From Osmia lignaria lignaria (lineage: Eukaryota; Arthropoda; Insecta; Hymenoptera; Megachilidae): DNA of 64,000 nt. The notes below the pieces were generated by a model, which saw nothing but the letters and a program-made list of their open reading frames with translations, was not told the DNA's origin and ran no database searches. Below are positions 43,556 to 57,400 of the stretch, in pieces. The position numbers and the translations under genes were made by a program. How positions within the stretch are numbered: the first letter of the stretch is position 1; each line of letters begins with the position of its first letter. The DNA lies in the NCBI RefSeq assembly GCF_051020975.1, contig NW_027478162.1, positions 23,622,001 to 23,686,000 on the forward strand, written 5' to 3'.

Positions 43556-46500
43556 GAGATATTTGCAGAGTTATCTCAAGGGAAGGGGCCTGACGGACAT
43601 ATTTCGAGATATTTCTTCTTCTTGTTGTTCTTCTTCTGCACAGCTAAGCTGGAAGTGGCATTTGCAGCTCGCAATAGTGCAGAGTTATCTCAAAGAGAGG
43701 GGCCACGGTGTTTCTGTATCTCTATTATGTTGGTGCGGCTTCGGAACTTTTAAATATCTTGATATATCTCGAGAACTACGCATCTGACCGAAAAATATCA
43801 TAGAACATAAAAAGTAGGAAACTTAATTCTCTACAAAAGAGGTCTCTTAACATTTTGCCATAGCTAGCTTCGTTTCCGAGATATTTGCAGATTTATCTCA
43901 AGGGAAGGGGCCTGACGGACATATTTCGAGATATTTCTTCTTCTTGTTGTTCTTCTTCTGCACAGCTAAGCTGGAAGTGGCATTTGTGGCTCGCACTAGT
44001 GCACAGTTATCTCAAAGAAAGGGGCCACGGTGTTTCTGTATCTCTATTATATTGGTGCGGCTTCGGAACTTTTAAATATCTCGATATATCTCGAAAACTA
44101 CGCTTCTGATCAAAAAATATCATAGAACATAAATTGTAGGAAACATAATTCTCCACAAAAAACGTCTCTTAACATTTTGCCATAGCTCGCTTCGTTTCCG
44201 AGATATTTGCAGATTTATCTCAAGGGAAGGGGCCTGACGGACATATTTCGAGATATTTCTTCTTCTTGTTGTTCTTCCTCTGCACAGCTAAGTTGGAAGT
44301 GGCATTTGCAGCTCGCAATAGTGCAGAGTTATCTCAAAGAAAGGGGCCACGGTGTTTCTGTATCTCTATTATGTTGGTGCGGCTTCGGAACTTTTAAATA
44401 TCTTGATATATCTCGAGAACTACGCATCTGATCAAAAAATATCATACAACATAAAAAGTAGGAAACTTAATTCTCTACAAAAAAGGTCTCTTAACATTTT
44501 GCCATAGCTCGCTTCGTTTCCGAGATATTTGCAGATTTATCTCAAGGGAAGGGGCCTGACGGACATATTTCGAGATATTTCTTCTTCTTGTTGTTCTTCT
44601 TCTGCACAGCTAAGCTGGAAGTGGCATTTGCAGCGCGCAATAGTGCAGAGTTATCTCAAAGAAAGGGGACACGGTGTTTCTGTATCTCTATTATGTTGGT
44701 GCGGCTTCGGAACTTTTAAATATCTTGATATATCTCGAGAACTACGCATCTGATCGAAAAATATCATAGAACATAAAAAGTAGGAAACTTAATTCTCTAC
44801 AAAAAAGGTCTCTTAACATTTTGCCATAGCTCGCTTCGTTTCCGAGATATTTGCAGATTTATCTCAAGGGAAGGGGCCTAACGGACATATTTCGAGATAT
44901 TTCTTCTTCTTGTTGTTCTTCTTCTGCACAGCTAAACTGGAAGTGGCATTTCCAGCTCGCAATAGTGCAGAGTTATCTCAAAGAAAGGGGCCACGGTGTT
45001 TCTGTATCTCTATTATGTTGGTGCGGCTGCGGAACTTTTAAATATCTCGATATATCTCGAAAACTACGCTTCTGATCAAAAAATATCATAGAACATAAAT
45101 TGTAGGAAACATAATTCTCGACAAAAAAGGTCTCTTAACATTTTGCCATAGCTCGCTTCGTTTCCGAGATATTTGCAGATATATCTCAAGGGAAGGGGCC
45201 TGAGGGACATATTTCGAGATATTTCTTCTTCTTGTTGTTCTTCTTCTGCACAGCTAAGCTGGAAGTGACATTTGCAGCTCGCAATAGTGCAGAGTTATCT
45301 CAAAGAAAGGGGCCACGGTGTTTCTGTATCTCTATTATGTTGGTGCGGCTCGGAACTTTTAAATATCTTGATATATCTCGAGAACTACGCGTCTGATCAA
45401 AAAATATCATAGAACATAAAAAGCAGGAAACTTAATTCTCTACAAATAAGGTCTCTTAACATTTTGCCATAGCTCGCTTCGTTTCCGAGATATTTGCAGA
45501 GTTATCTCAAGGGAAGGGGCCTGACGGACATATTTCGAGATATTTCTTCTTCTTGTTGTTCTTCTTCTGCACAGCTAAGCTGGAAGTGGCATTTGCAGCT
45601 CGCAATAGTGCAGAGTTATCTCAAAGAGAGGGGCCACGGTGTTTCTGTATCTCTATTATGTTGGTGCGGCTTCGGAACTTTTAAATATCTTGATATATCT
45701 CGAGAACTACGCATCTGACCGAAAAATATCATAGAACATAAAAAGTAGGAAACTTAATTCTCTACAAAAGAGGTCTCTTAACATTTTGCCATAGCTAGCT
45801 TCGTTTCCGAGATATTTGCAGATTTATCTCAAGGGAAGGGGCCTGACGGACATATTTCGAGATATTTCTTCTTCTTGTTGTTCTTCTTCTGCACAGCTAA
45901 GCTGGAAGTGGCATTTCTGGCTCGCACTAGTGCACAGTTATCTCAAAGAAAGGGGCCACGGTGTTTCTGTATCTCTATTATATTGGTGCGGCTTCGGAAC
46001 TTTTAAATATCTCGATATATCTCGAAAACTACGCTTCTGATCAAAAAATATCATAGAACATAAATTGTAGGAAACATAATTCTCCACAAAAAACGTCTCT
46101 TAACATTTTGCCATAGCTCGCTTCGTTTCCGAGATATTTGCAGATTTATCTCAAGGGAAGGGGCCTGACGGACATATTTCGAGATATTTCTTCTTCTTGT
46201 TGTTCTTCCTCTGCACAGCTAAGTTGGAAGTGGCATTTGCAGCTCGCAATAGTGCAGAGTTATCTCAAAGAAAGGGGCCACGGTGTTTCTGTATCTCTAT
46301 TATGTTGGTGCGGCTTCGGAACTTTTAAATATCTTGATATATCTCGAGAACTACGCATCTGATCAAAAAATATCATACAACATAAAAAGTAGGAAACTTA
46401 ATTCTCTACAAAAAAGGTCTCTTAACATTTTGCCATAGCTCGCTTCGTTTCCGAGATATTTGCAGATTTATCTCAAGGGAAGGGGCCTGACGGACATATT

Positions 46501-49500
46501 TCGAGATATTTCTTCTTCTTGTTGTTCTTCTTCTGCACAGCTAAGCTGGAAGTGGCATTTGCAGCGCGCAATAGTGCAGAGTTATCTCAAAGAAAGGGGA
46601 CACGGTGTTTCTGTATCTCTATTATGTTGGTGCGGCTTCGGAACTTTTAAATATCTTGATATATCTCGAGAACTACGCATCTGATCGAAAAATATCATAG
46701 AACATAAAAAGTAGGAAACTTAATTCTCTACAAAAAAGGTCTCTTAACATTTTGCCATAGCTCGCTTCGTTTCCGAGATATTTGCAGATTTATCTCAAGG
46801 GAAGGGGCCTAACGGACATATTTCGAGATATTTCTTCTTCTTGTTGTTCTTCTTCTGCACAGCTAAACTGGAAGTGGCATTTCCAGCTCGCAATAGTGCA
46901 GAGTTATCTCAAAGAAAGGGGCCACGGTGTTTCTGTATCTCTATTATGTTGGTGCGGCTGCGGAACTTTTAAATATCTCGATATATCTCGAAAACTACGC
47001 TTCTGATCAAAAAATATCATAGAACATAAATTGTAGGAAACATAATTCTCGACAAAAAAGGTCTCTTAACATTTTGCCATAGCTCGCTTCGTTTCCGAGA
47101 TATTTGCAGATATATCTCAAGGGAAGGGGCCTGAGGGACATATTTCGAGATATTTCTTCTTCTTGTTGTTCTTCTTCTGCACAGCTAAGCTGGAAGTGAC
47201 ATTTGCAGCTCGCAATAGTGCAGAGTTATCTCAAAGAAAGGGGCCACGGTGTTTCTGTATCTCTATTATGTTGGTGCGGCTCGGAACTTTTAAATATCTT
47301 GATATATCTCGAGAACTACGCGTCTGATCAAAAAATATCATAGAACATAAAAAGTAGGAAACATAATTCTCCACAAAAAACGTCTCTTAACATTTTGCCA
47401 TAGCTCGCTTCGTTTCCGAGATATTTGCAGATTTATCTCAAGGGAAGGGGCCTGACGGACATATTTCGAGATATTTCTTCTTCTTGTTGTTCTTCCTCTG
47501 CACAGCTAAGTTGGAAGTGGCATTTGCAGCTCGCAATAGTGCAGAGTTATCTCAAAGAAAGGGGCCACGGTGTTTCTGTATCTCTATTATGTTGGTGCGG
47601 CTTCGGAACTTTTAAATATCTCGATATATCTCGAAAACTACGCTTCTGATCAAAAAATATCATAGAACATAAATTGTAGGAAACATAATTCTCGACAAAA
47701 AAGGTCTCTTAACATTTTGCCATAGCTCGCTTCGTTTCCGAGATATTTGCAGATATATCTCAAGGGAAGGGGCCTGAGGGACATATTTCGAGATATTTCT
47801 TCTTCTTGTTGTTCTTCTTCTGCACAGCTAAGCTGGAAGTGACATTTGCAGCTCGCAATAGTGCAGAGTTATCTCAAAGAAAGGGGCCACGGTGTTTCTG
47901 TATCTCTATTATGTTGGTGCGGCTCGGAACTTTTAAATATCTTGATATATCTCGAGAACTACGCGTCTGATCAAAAAATATCATAGAACATAAAAAGCAG
48001 GAAACTTAATTCTCTACAAATAAGGTCTCTTAACATTTTGCCATAGCTCGCTTCGTTTCCGAGATATTTGCAGAGTTATCTCAAGGGAAGGGGCCTGACG
48101 GACATATTTCGAGATATTTCTTCTTCTTGTTGTTCTTCTTCTGCACAGCTAAGCTGGAAGTGGCATTTGCAGCTCGCAATAGTGCAGAGTTATCTCAAAG
48201 AGAGGGGCCACGGTGTTTCTGTATCTCTATTATGTTGGTGCGGCTTCGGAACTTTTAAATATCTTGATATATCTCGAGAACTACGCATCTGACCGAAAAA
48301 TATCATAGAACATAAAAAGTAGGAAACTTAATTCTCTACAAAAGAGGTCTCTTAACATTTTGCCATAGCTAGCTTCGTTTCCGAGATATTTGCAGATTTA
48401 TCTCAAGGGAAGGGGCCTGACGGACATATTTCGAGATATTTCTTCTTCTTGTTGTTCTTCTTCTGCACAGCTAAGCTGGAAGTGGCATTTCTGGCTCGCA
48501 CTAGTGCACAGTTATCTCAAAGAAAGGGGCCACGGTGTTTCTGTATCTCTATTATATTGGTGCGGCTTCGGAACTTTTAAATATCTCGATATATCTCGAA
48601 AACTACGCTTCTGATCAAAAAATATCATAGAACATAAATTGTAGGAAACATAATTCTCCACAAAAAACGTCTCTTAACATTTTGCCATAGCTCGCTTCGT
48701 TTCCGAGATATTTGCAGATTTATCTCAAGGGAAGGGGCCTGACGGACATATTTCGAGATATTTCTTCTTCTTGTTGTTCTTCCTCTGCACAGCTAAGTTG
48801 GAAGTGGCATTTGCAGCTCGCAATAGTGCAGAGTTATCTCAAAGAAAGGGGCCACGGTGTTTCTGTATCTCTATTATGTTGGTGCGGCTTCGGAACTTTT
48901 AAATATCTTGATATATCTCGAGAACTACGCATCTGATCAAAAAATATCATACAACATAAAAAGTAGGAAACTTAATTCTCTACAAAAAAGGTCTCTTAAC
49001 ATTTTGCCATAGCTCGCTTCGTTTCCGAGATATTTGCAGATTTATCTCAAGGGAAGGGGCCTGACGGACATATTTCGAGATATTTCTTCTTCTTGTTGTT
49101 CTTCTTCTGCACAGCTAAGCTGGAAGTGGCATTTGCAGCGCGCAATAGTGCAGAGTTATCTCAAAGAAAGGGGACACGGTGTTTCTGTATCTCTATTATG
49201 TTGGTGCGGCTTCGGAACTTTTAAATATCTTGATATATCTCGAGAACTACGCATCTGATCGAAAAATATCATAGAACATAAAAAGTAGGAAACTTAATTC
49301 TCTACAAAAAAGGTCTCTTAACATTTTGCCATAGCTCGCTTCGTTTCCGAGATATTTGCAGATTTATCTCAAGGGAAGGGGCCTAACGGACATATTTCGA
49401 GATATTTCTTCTTCTTGTTGTTCTTCTTCTGCACAGCTAAACTGGAAGTGGCATTTCCAGCTCGCAATAGTGCAGAGTTATCTCAAAGAAAGGGGCCACG

Positions 49501-52500
49501 GTGTTTCTGTATCTCTATTATGTTGGTGCGGCTGCGGAACTTTTAAATATCTCGATATATCTCGAAAACTACGCTTCTGATCAAAAAATATCATAGAACA
49601 TAAATTGTAGGAAACATAATTCTCGACAAAAAAGGTCTCTTAACATTTTGCCATAGCTCGCTTCGTTTCCGAGATATTTGCAGATATATCTCAAGGGAAG
49701 GGGCCTGAGGGACATATTTCGAGATATTTCTTCTTCTTGTTGTTCTTCTTCTGCACAGCTAAGCTGGAAGTGACATTTGCAGCTCGCAATAGTGCAGAGT
49801 TATCTCAAAGAAAGGGGCCACGGTGTTTCTGTATCTCTATTATGTTGGTGCGGCTCGGAACTTTTAAATATCTTGATATATCTCGAGAACTACGCGTCTG
49901 ATCAAAAAATATCATAGAACATAAAAAGTAGGAAACTTAATTCTCTACAAAAAACGTCTCTTAACATTCTGCCATAGCTCGCTTCGTTTCCGAGATATTT
50001 GCAGATATATCTCAAGGGAAGGGGCCTGACGGACATATTTCGGGATATTTCTTCTTCTTGTTGTTCTTCTTCTGCACAGCTAAGCTGGAAGTGGCATTTA
50101 CAGCTCGGAATAGTGCAGAGTTATCTCAAAGAGAGGGGCCACGGTGTTTCTGTATCTCTATTATGTTGGTGCGGCTTCGGAACTTTTAAATATCTTGATA
50201 TATCTCGAGAACTACGCATCTGATCAAAAAATATCACAGAACATAAAAAGTAGGAAACTTAATTCTCTACAAAAAAGGTGTCTTAACATTTTGCCATAGC
50301 TCGCTTCGTTTCCGAGATATTTGCAGAGTTATCTCAAGGGAAGGGGCCTGACGGACATATTTCGAGATATTTCTTCTTCTTGTTGTTCTTCTTCTGCACA
50401 GCTAAGCTGGAAGTGGCATTTGCAGCTCGCAATAGTGCAGAGTTATCTCAAAGAGAGGGGCCACGGTGTTTCTGTATCTCTATTATGTTGGTGCGGCTTC
50501 GGAACTTTTAAATATCTTGATATATCTCGAGAACTACGCATCTGACCGAAAAATATCATAGAACATAAAAAGTAGGAAACTTAATTCTCTACAAAAGAGG
50601 TCTCTTAACATTTTGCCATAGCTAGCTTCGTTTCCGAGATATTTGCAGATTTATCTCAAGGGAAGGGGCCTGACGGACATATTTCGAGATATTTCTTCTT
50701 CTTGTTGTTCTTCTTCTGCACAGCTAAGCTGGAAGTGGCATTTGTGGCTCGCACTAGTGCACAGTTATCTCAAAGAAAGGGGCCACGGTGTTTCTGTATC
50801 TCTATTATATTGGTGCGGCTTCGGAACTTTTAAATATCTCGATATATCTCGAAAACTACGCTTCTGATCAAAAAATATCATAGAACATAAATTGTAGGAA
50901 ACATAATTCTCCACAAAAAACGTCTCTTAACATTTTGCCATAGCTCGCTTCGTTTCCGAGATATTTGCAGATTTATCTCAAGGGAAGGGGCCTGACGGAC
51001 ATATTTCGAGATATTTCTTCTTCTTCTTGTTCTTCCTCTGCACAGCTAAGTTGGAAGTGGCATTTGCAGCTCGCAATAGTGCAGAGTTATCTCAAAGAAA
51101 GGGGCCACGGTGTTTCTGTATCTCTATTATGTTGGTGCGGCTTCGGAACTTTTAAATATCTTGATATATCTCGAGAACTACGCATCTGATCAAAAAATAT
51201 CATACAACATAAAAAGTAGGAAACTTAATTCTCTACAAAAAAGGTCTCTTAACATTTTGCCATAGCTCGCTTCGTTTCCGAGATATTTGCAGATTTATCT
51301 CAAGGGAAGGGGCCTGACGGACATATTTCGAGATATTTCTTCTTCTTGTTGTTCTTCTTCTGCACAGCTAAGCTGGAAGTGGCATTTGCAGCGCGCAATA
51401 GTGCAGAGTTATCTCAAAGAAAGGGGACACGGTGTTTCTGTATCTCTATTATGTTGGTGCGGCTTCGGAACTTTTAAATATCTTGATATATCTCGAGAAC
51501 TACGCATCTGATCGAAAAATATCATAGAACATAAAAAGTAGGAAACTTAATTCTCTACAAAAAAGGTCTCTTAACATTTTGCCATAGCTCGCTTCGTTTC
51601 CGAGATATTTGCAGATTTATCTCAAGGGAAGGGGCCTAACGGACATATTTCGAGATATTTCTTCTTCTTGTTGTTCTTCTTCTGCACAGCTAAACTGGAA
51701 GTGGCATTTCCAGCTCGCAATAGTGCAGAGTTATCTCAAAGAAAGGGGCCACGGTGTTTCTGTATCTCTATTATGTTGGTGCGGCTGCGGAACTTTTAAA
51801 TATCTCGATATATCTCGAAAACTACGCTTCTGATCAAAAAATATCATAGAACATAAATTGTAGGAAACATAATTCTCGACAAAAAAGGTCTCTTAACATT
51901 TTGCCATAGCTCGCTTCGTTTCCGAGATATTTGCAGATATATCTCAAGGGAAGGGGCCTGAGGGACATATTTCGAGATATTTCTTCTTCTTGTTGTTCTT
52001 CTTCTGCACAGCTAAGCTGGAAGTGACATTTGCAGCTCGCAATAGTGCAGAGTTATCTCAAAGAAAGGGGCCACGGTGTTTCTGTATCTCTATTATGTTG
52101 GTGCGGCTCGGAACTTTTAAATATCTTGATATATCTCGAGAACTACGCGTCTGATCAAAAAATATCATAGAACATAAAAAGCAGGAAACTTAATTCTCTA
52201 CAAATAAGGTCTCTTAACATTTTGCCATAGCTCGCTTCGTTTCCGAGATATTTGCAGAGTTATCTCAAGGGAAGGGGCCTGACGGACATATTTCGAGATA
52301 TTTCTTCTTCTTGTTGTTCTTCTTCTGCACAGCTAAGCTGGAAGTGGCATTTGCAGCTCGCAATAGTGCAGAGTTATCTCAAAGAGAGGGGCCACGGTGT
52401 TTCTGTATCTCTATTATGTTGGTGCGGCTTCGGAACTTTTAAATATCTTGATATATCTCGAGAACTACGCATCTGACCGAAAAATATCATAGAACATAAA

Positions 52501-54497
52501 AAGTAGGAAACTTAATTCTCTACAAAAGAGGTCTCTTAACATTTTGCCATAGCTAGCTTCGTTTCCGAGATATTTGCAGATTTATCTCAAGGGAAGGGGC
52601 CTGACGGACATATTTCGAGATATTTCTTCTTCTTGTTGTTCTTCTTCTGCACAGCTAAGCTGGAAGTGGCATTTCTGGCTCGCACTAGTGCACAGTTATC
52701 TCAAAGAAAGGGGCCACGGTGTTTCTGTATCTCTATTATATTGGTGCGGCTTCGGAACTTTTAAATATCTCGATATATCTCGAAAACTACGCTTCTGATC
52801 AAAAAATATCATAGAACATAAATTGTAGGAAACATAATTCTCCACAAAAAACGTCTCTTAACATTTTGCCATAGCTCGCTTCGTTTCCGAGATATTTGCA
52901 GATTTATCTCAAGGGAAGGGGCCTGACGGACATATTTCGAGATATTTCTTCTTCTTGTTGTTCTTCCTCTGCACAGCTAAGTTGGAAGTGGCATTTGCAG
53001 CTCGCAATAGTGCAGAGTTATCTCAAAGAAAGGGGCCACGGTGTTTCTGTATCTCTATTATGTTGGTGCGGCTTCGGAACTTTTAAATATCTTGATATAT
53101 CTCGAGAACTACGCATCTGATCAAAAAATATCATACAACATAAAAAGTAGGAAACTTAATTCTCTACAAAAAAGGTCTCTTAACATTTTGCCATAGCTCG
53201 CTTCGTTTCCGAGATATTTGCAGATTTATCTCAAGGGAAGGGGCCTGACGGACATATTTCGAGATATTTCTTCTTCTTGTTGTTCTTCTTCTGCACAGCT
53301 AAGCTGGAAGTGGCATTTGCAGCGCGCAATAGTGCAGAGTTATCTCAAAGAAAGGGGACACGGTGTTTCTGTATCTCTATTATGTTGGTGCGGCTTCGGA
53401 ACTTTTAAATATCTTGATATATCTCGAGAACTACGCATCTGATCGAAAAATATCATAGAACATAAAAAGTAGGAAACTTAATTCTCTACAAAAAAGGTCT
53501 CTTAACATTTTGCCATAGCTCGCTTCGTTTCCGAGATATTTGCAGATTTATCTCAAGGGAAGGGGCCTAACGGACATATTTCGAGATATTTCTTCTTCTT
53601 GTTGTTCTTCTTCTGCACAGCTAAACTGGAAGTGGCATTTCCAGCTCGCAATAGTGCAGAGTTATCTCAAAGAAAGGGGCCACGGTGTTTCTGTATCTCT
53701 ATTATGTTGGTGCGGCTGCGGAACTTTTAAATATCTCGATATATCTCGAAAACTACGCTTCTGATCAAAAAATATCATAGAACATAAATTGTAGGAAACA
53801 TAATTCTCGACAAAAAAGGTCTCTTAACATTTTGCCATAGCTCGCTTCGTTTCCGAGATATTTGCAGATATATCTCAAGGGAAGGGGCCTGAGGGACATA
53901 TTTCGAGATATTTCTTCTTCTTGTTGTTCTTCTTCTGCACAGCTAAGCTGGAAGTGACATTTGCAGCTCGCAATAGTGCAGAGTTATCTCAAAGAAAGGG
54001 GCCACGGTGTTTCTGTATCTCTATTATGTTGGTGCGGCTCGGAACTTTTAAATATCTTGATATATCTCGAGAACTACGCGTCTGATCAAAAAATATCATA
54101 GAACATAAAAAGTAGGAAACTTAATTCTCTACAAAAAACGTCTCTTAACATTCTGCCATAGCTCGCTTCGTTTCCGAGATATTTGCAGATATATCTCAAG
54201 GGAAGGGGCCTGACGGACATATTTCGGGATATTTCTTCTTCTTGTTGTTCTTCTTCTGCACAGCTAAGCTGGAAGTGGCATTTACAGCTCGGAATAGTGC
54301 AGAGTTATCTCAAAGAGAGGGGCCACGGTGTTTCTGTATCTCTATTATGTTGGTGCGGCTTCGGAACTTTTAAATATCTTGATATATCTCGAGAACTACG
54401 CATCTGATCAAAAAATATCATAGAACATAAAAAGTAGGAAACTTAATTCTCTACAAAAAAGGTCTCTTAAGATTTTGCCATAGCTCGCTTCGTTTCC
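43556..54497 (+). repeat. Six-monomer higher-order repeat, five units
   Basis: Units begin at 43556, 45487, 48061, 50314 and 52245, giving lengths of 1931, 2574, 2253, 1931 and 2253 bp (6, 8, 7, 6 and 7 monomers). The basic order is: (a) GCAGAGTTATCTCAAGGG, (b) TAGCTAGCTTCG with TTATATTGGTGC, (c) CTAAGTTGGAAG, (d) GCAGCGCGCAATAG with GGGGACACGG, (e) GTGCGGCTGCGG, (f) CCTGAGGGAC, 321 bp. The second unit gains a chimeric monomer (47418) and an extra f (47740). The third and fifth gain a monomer with TTTCGGGATATT and CTCGGAATAG (49992 and 54176). 48061-50313 and 52245-54497 therefore match as seven-mers. Confidence 0.85.
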
Positions 54498-57400
54498 GAG
54501 ATATTTGCAGATTTATCTCAAGGGAAGGGGCCTAACGGACATATTTCGAGATATTTCTTCTTCTTGTTGTTCTTCTTCTGCACAGCTAAACTGGAAGTGG
54601 CATTTCCAGCTCGCAATAGTGCAGAGTTATCTCAAAGAGAGGGCCCACGGTGTTTCTGTATCTCTATTATGTTGGTGCGGCTTCGGAACTTTTAAATATC
54701 TTGATATATCTCGAGAACTACGCTTCTGATCAAAAAATATCATAGAACATAAATTGTAGGAAACATAATTCTCTACAAAAAACGTCTCTTAACATTCTGC
54801 CATAGCTCGCTTCGTTTCCGAGATATTTGCAGATATATCTCAAGGGAAGGGGCCTGACGGACATATTTCGAGATATTTCTTCTTCTTGTTGTTCTTCTTC
54901 TGCACAGCTAAGCTGGAAGTGGCATTTGCGGCTCGCACTAGTGCAGAGTTATCTCAAAGAAAGGGGCCACGGTGTTTCTGTATCCCTATTATGTTGGTGC
55001 GGCTTCGGAACTTTTAAATATCTCGATATATCTCGAGAACTACGCTTCTGATCAAAAAATATCATAGAACATAAATTGTAGGAAACATAATTCTCTACAA
55101 AAAAGGTCTCTTAACATTTTGCCATAGCTCGCTTCGTTTCCGAGATATTTGCAGATTTATCTCAAGGGAAGGGGCCTAACGGACATATTTCGAGATATTT
55201 CTTCTTCTTGTTGTTCTTCTTCTGCACAGCTAAACTGGAAGTGGCATTTCCAGCTCGCAATAGTGCAGAGTTATCTCAAAGAGAGGGGCCACGGTGTTTC
55301 TGTATCTCTATTATGTTGGTGCGGCTTCGGAACTTTTAAATATCTTGATATATCTCGAGAACTACGCATCTGATCAAAAAATATCATAGACCATGAAAAG
55401 TAGGAAACTTAATTCTCTACAAAAAAGGTCTCTTAACATTTTGCCATAGCTCTCTTCGTTTCCGAGATATTTGCAGATTTATCTCAAGGGAAGGGGCCTG
55501 ACGGACATATTTCGAGATATTTCTTCTTCTTGTTGTTCTTCTTCTGCACAGCTAAGCTGGAAGTGGCATTTGCAGCGCGCAATAGTGCAAAGTTATCTCA
55601 AAGAAAGGGGCCACGGTGTTTCTGTATCTCTATTATGTTGGTGCGGCTTCGGAACTTTTAAATATCTTCATATATCTCGAGAACTACGCATCTGATCAAA
55701 AAATATCATACCACATAAAAAGTAGGAAACTTAATTCTCTACAAGAAAGGTCTCTAAACATTTTGCCATAGCTCGCTTCGTTTCCGAGATATTTGCAGAT
55801 TTATCTCAAGGGAAGGGGCCTGACGGACATATTTCGAGATATTTCTTCTTCTTGTTGTTCTTCTTCTGCACAGCTAAGCTGGAAGTGGCATTTGCAGCTC
55901 GCAATAGTGCAGAGTTATCTCAAAGAAAGGGGCCACGGTGTTTCTGTATCTCTATTATGTTGGTGCGGCTTCGGAACTTTTAAATATCTTGATATATCTC
56001 GAGAACTACGCATCTGATCAAAAAATGTCATAGAACATAAAAAGTAGGAAACTTAATTCTCTACAAAAAAGGTCTCTTAACATTTTGCCATAGCTCGCTT
56101 CGTTTCCGAGATATTTGCAGATTTATCTCAAGGGAAGGGGCCTGACGGACATATTTCGAGATATTTCTTCTTCTTGTTGTTCTTCTTCTGCACAGCTGAG
56201 CTGGAAGTGGCATTTGCAGGTCGCAATAGTGCAGAATTATCTCAAAGAAAGGGGCCACGGTGTTTCTGTATCTCTATTATGTTGGTGCGGCTTCGGAACT
56301 TTTAAATATCTCGATATATCTCGAAAACTACGCTTCTGATCAAAAAATATCATAGAACGTAAATTGTAGGAAATATTATTCTCTACAAAAAAGGTCCCTT
56401 AACATTTTGCCATAGCTCGCTTCGTTTCCGAGATATTTGCAGATTTATCTCAAGGGAAGGGGCCTGACGGACATAATTCGAGATATTTCTTCTTCTTGTT
56501 GTTCTTCTTCTGCACAGCTAAGCTGGAAGTGGCATTTGCAGCTCGCAATAGTGCAGAGTTATCTCAAAGAGAGGGGCCACGGTGTTTCTGTATCTCTATT
56601 ATGTTGGTACGGCTTCGGAACTTTTAAATATCTTGATATATCTCGAGAACTACGCATCTGATCAAAAAATATCATAGAAGATAAAAAGTAGGAAACTTAA
56701 TTCTCTACAAAAAAGGTCTCTTAACATTTCGCCATAGCTCGCTTCGTTTCCGAGATATTTGCAGATTTATCTCAAGGGAAGGGGCCTGTCGGACATATTT
56801 CGAGATATTTCTTCTTCTTGTTGTTCTTCTTCTGCACAGCTAAGCTGGAAGTGGCATTTGCAGCGCGCAATAGCGCAGAGTTATCTCAAAGAAAGGGGCC
56901 ACGGTGTTTCTGTATCTCTATTATATTGGTGCGGCTTCGGAACTTTTAAATATCTTGATATATCTCGAGAACTACGCATCTGATCAAAAAATATCATACT
57001 ACATAAAAAGTAGGAAACTTAATTCTCTACAAGAAAGGTCTCTAAACATTTTGCCATAGCTCGCTTCGTTTCCGAGATATTTGCAGATTTATCTCAAGGG
57101 AAGGGGCCTGACGGACATATTTCGAGATATTTCTTCTTCTTGTTGTTCTTCTTCTGCACAGCTAAGCTGGAAGTGGCATTTGCAGCTCGCAATAGTGCAG
57201 AGTTATCTCAAAGAAAGGGGCCACGGTGTTTCTGTATCTCTATTATGTTGGTGCGGCTTCGGAACTTTTAAATATCTTGATATATCTCGAGAACTACGCA
57301 TCTGATCAAAAAATATCATAGAAGATAAAAAGTAGGAAACTTAATTCTCTACAAAAAAGGTCTCTTAACATTTCGCCATAGCTCGCTTCGTTTCCGAGAT

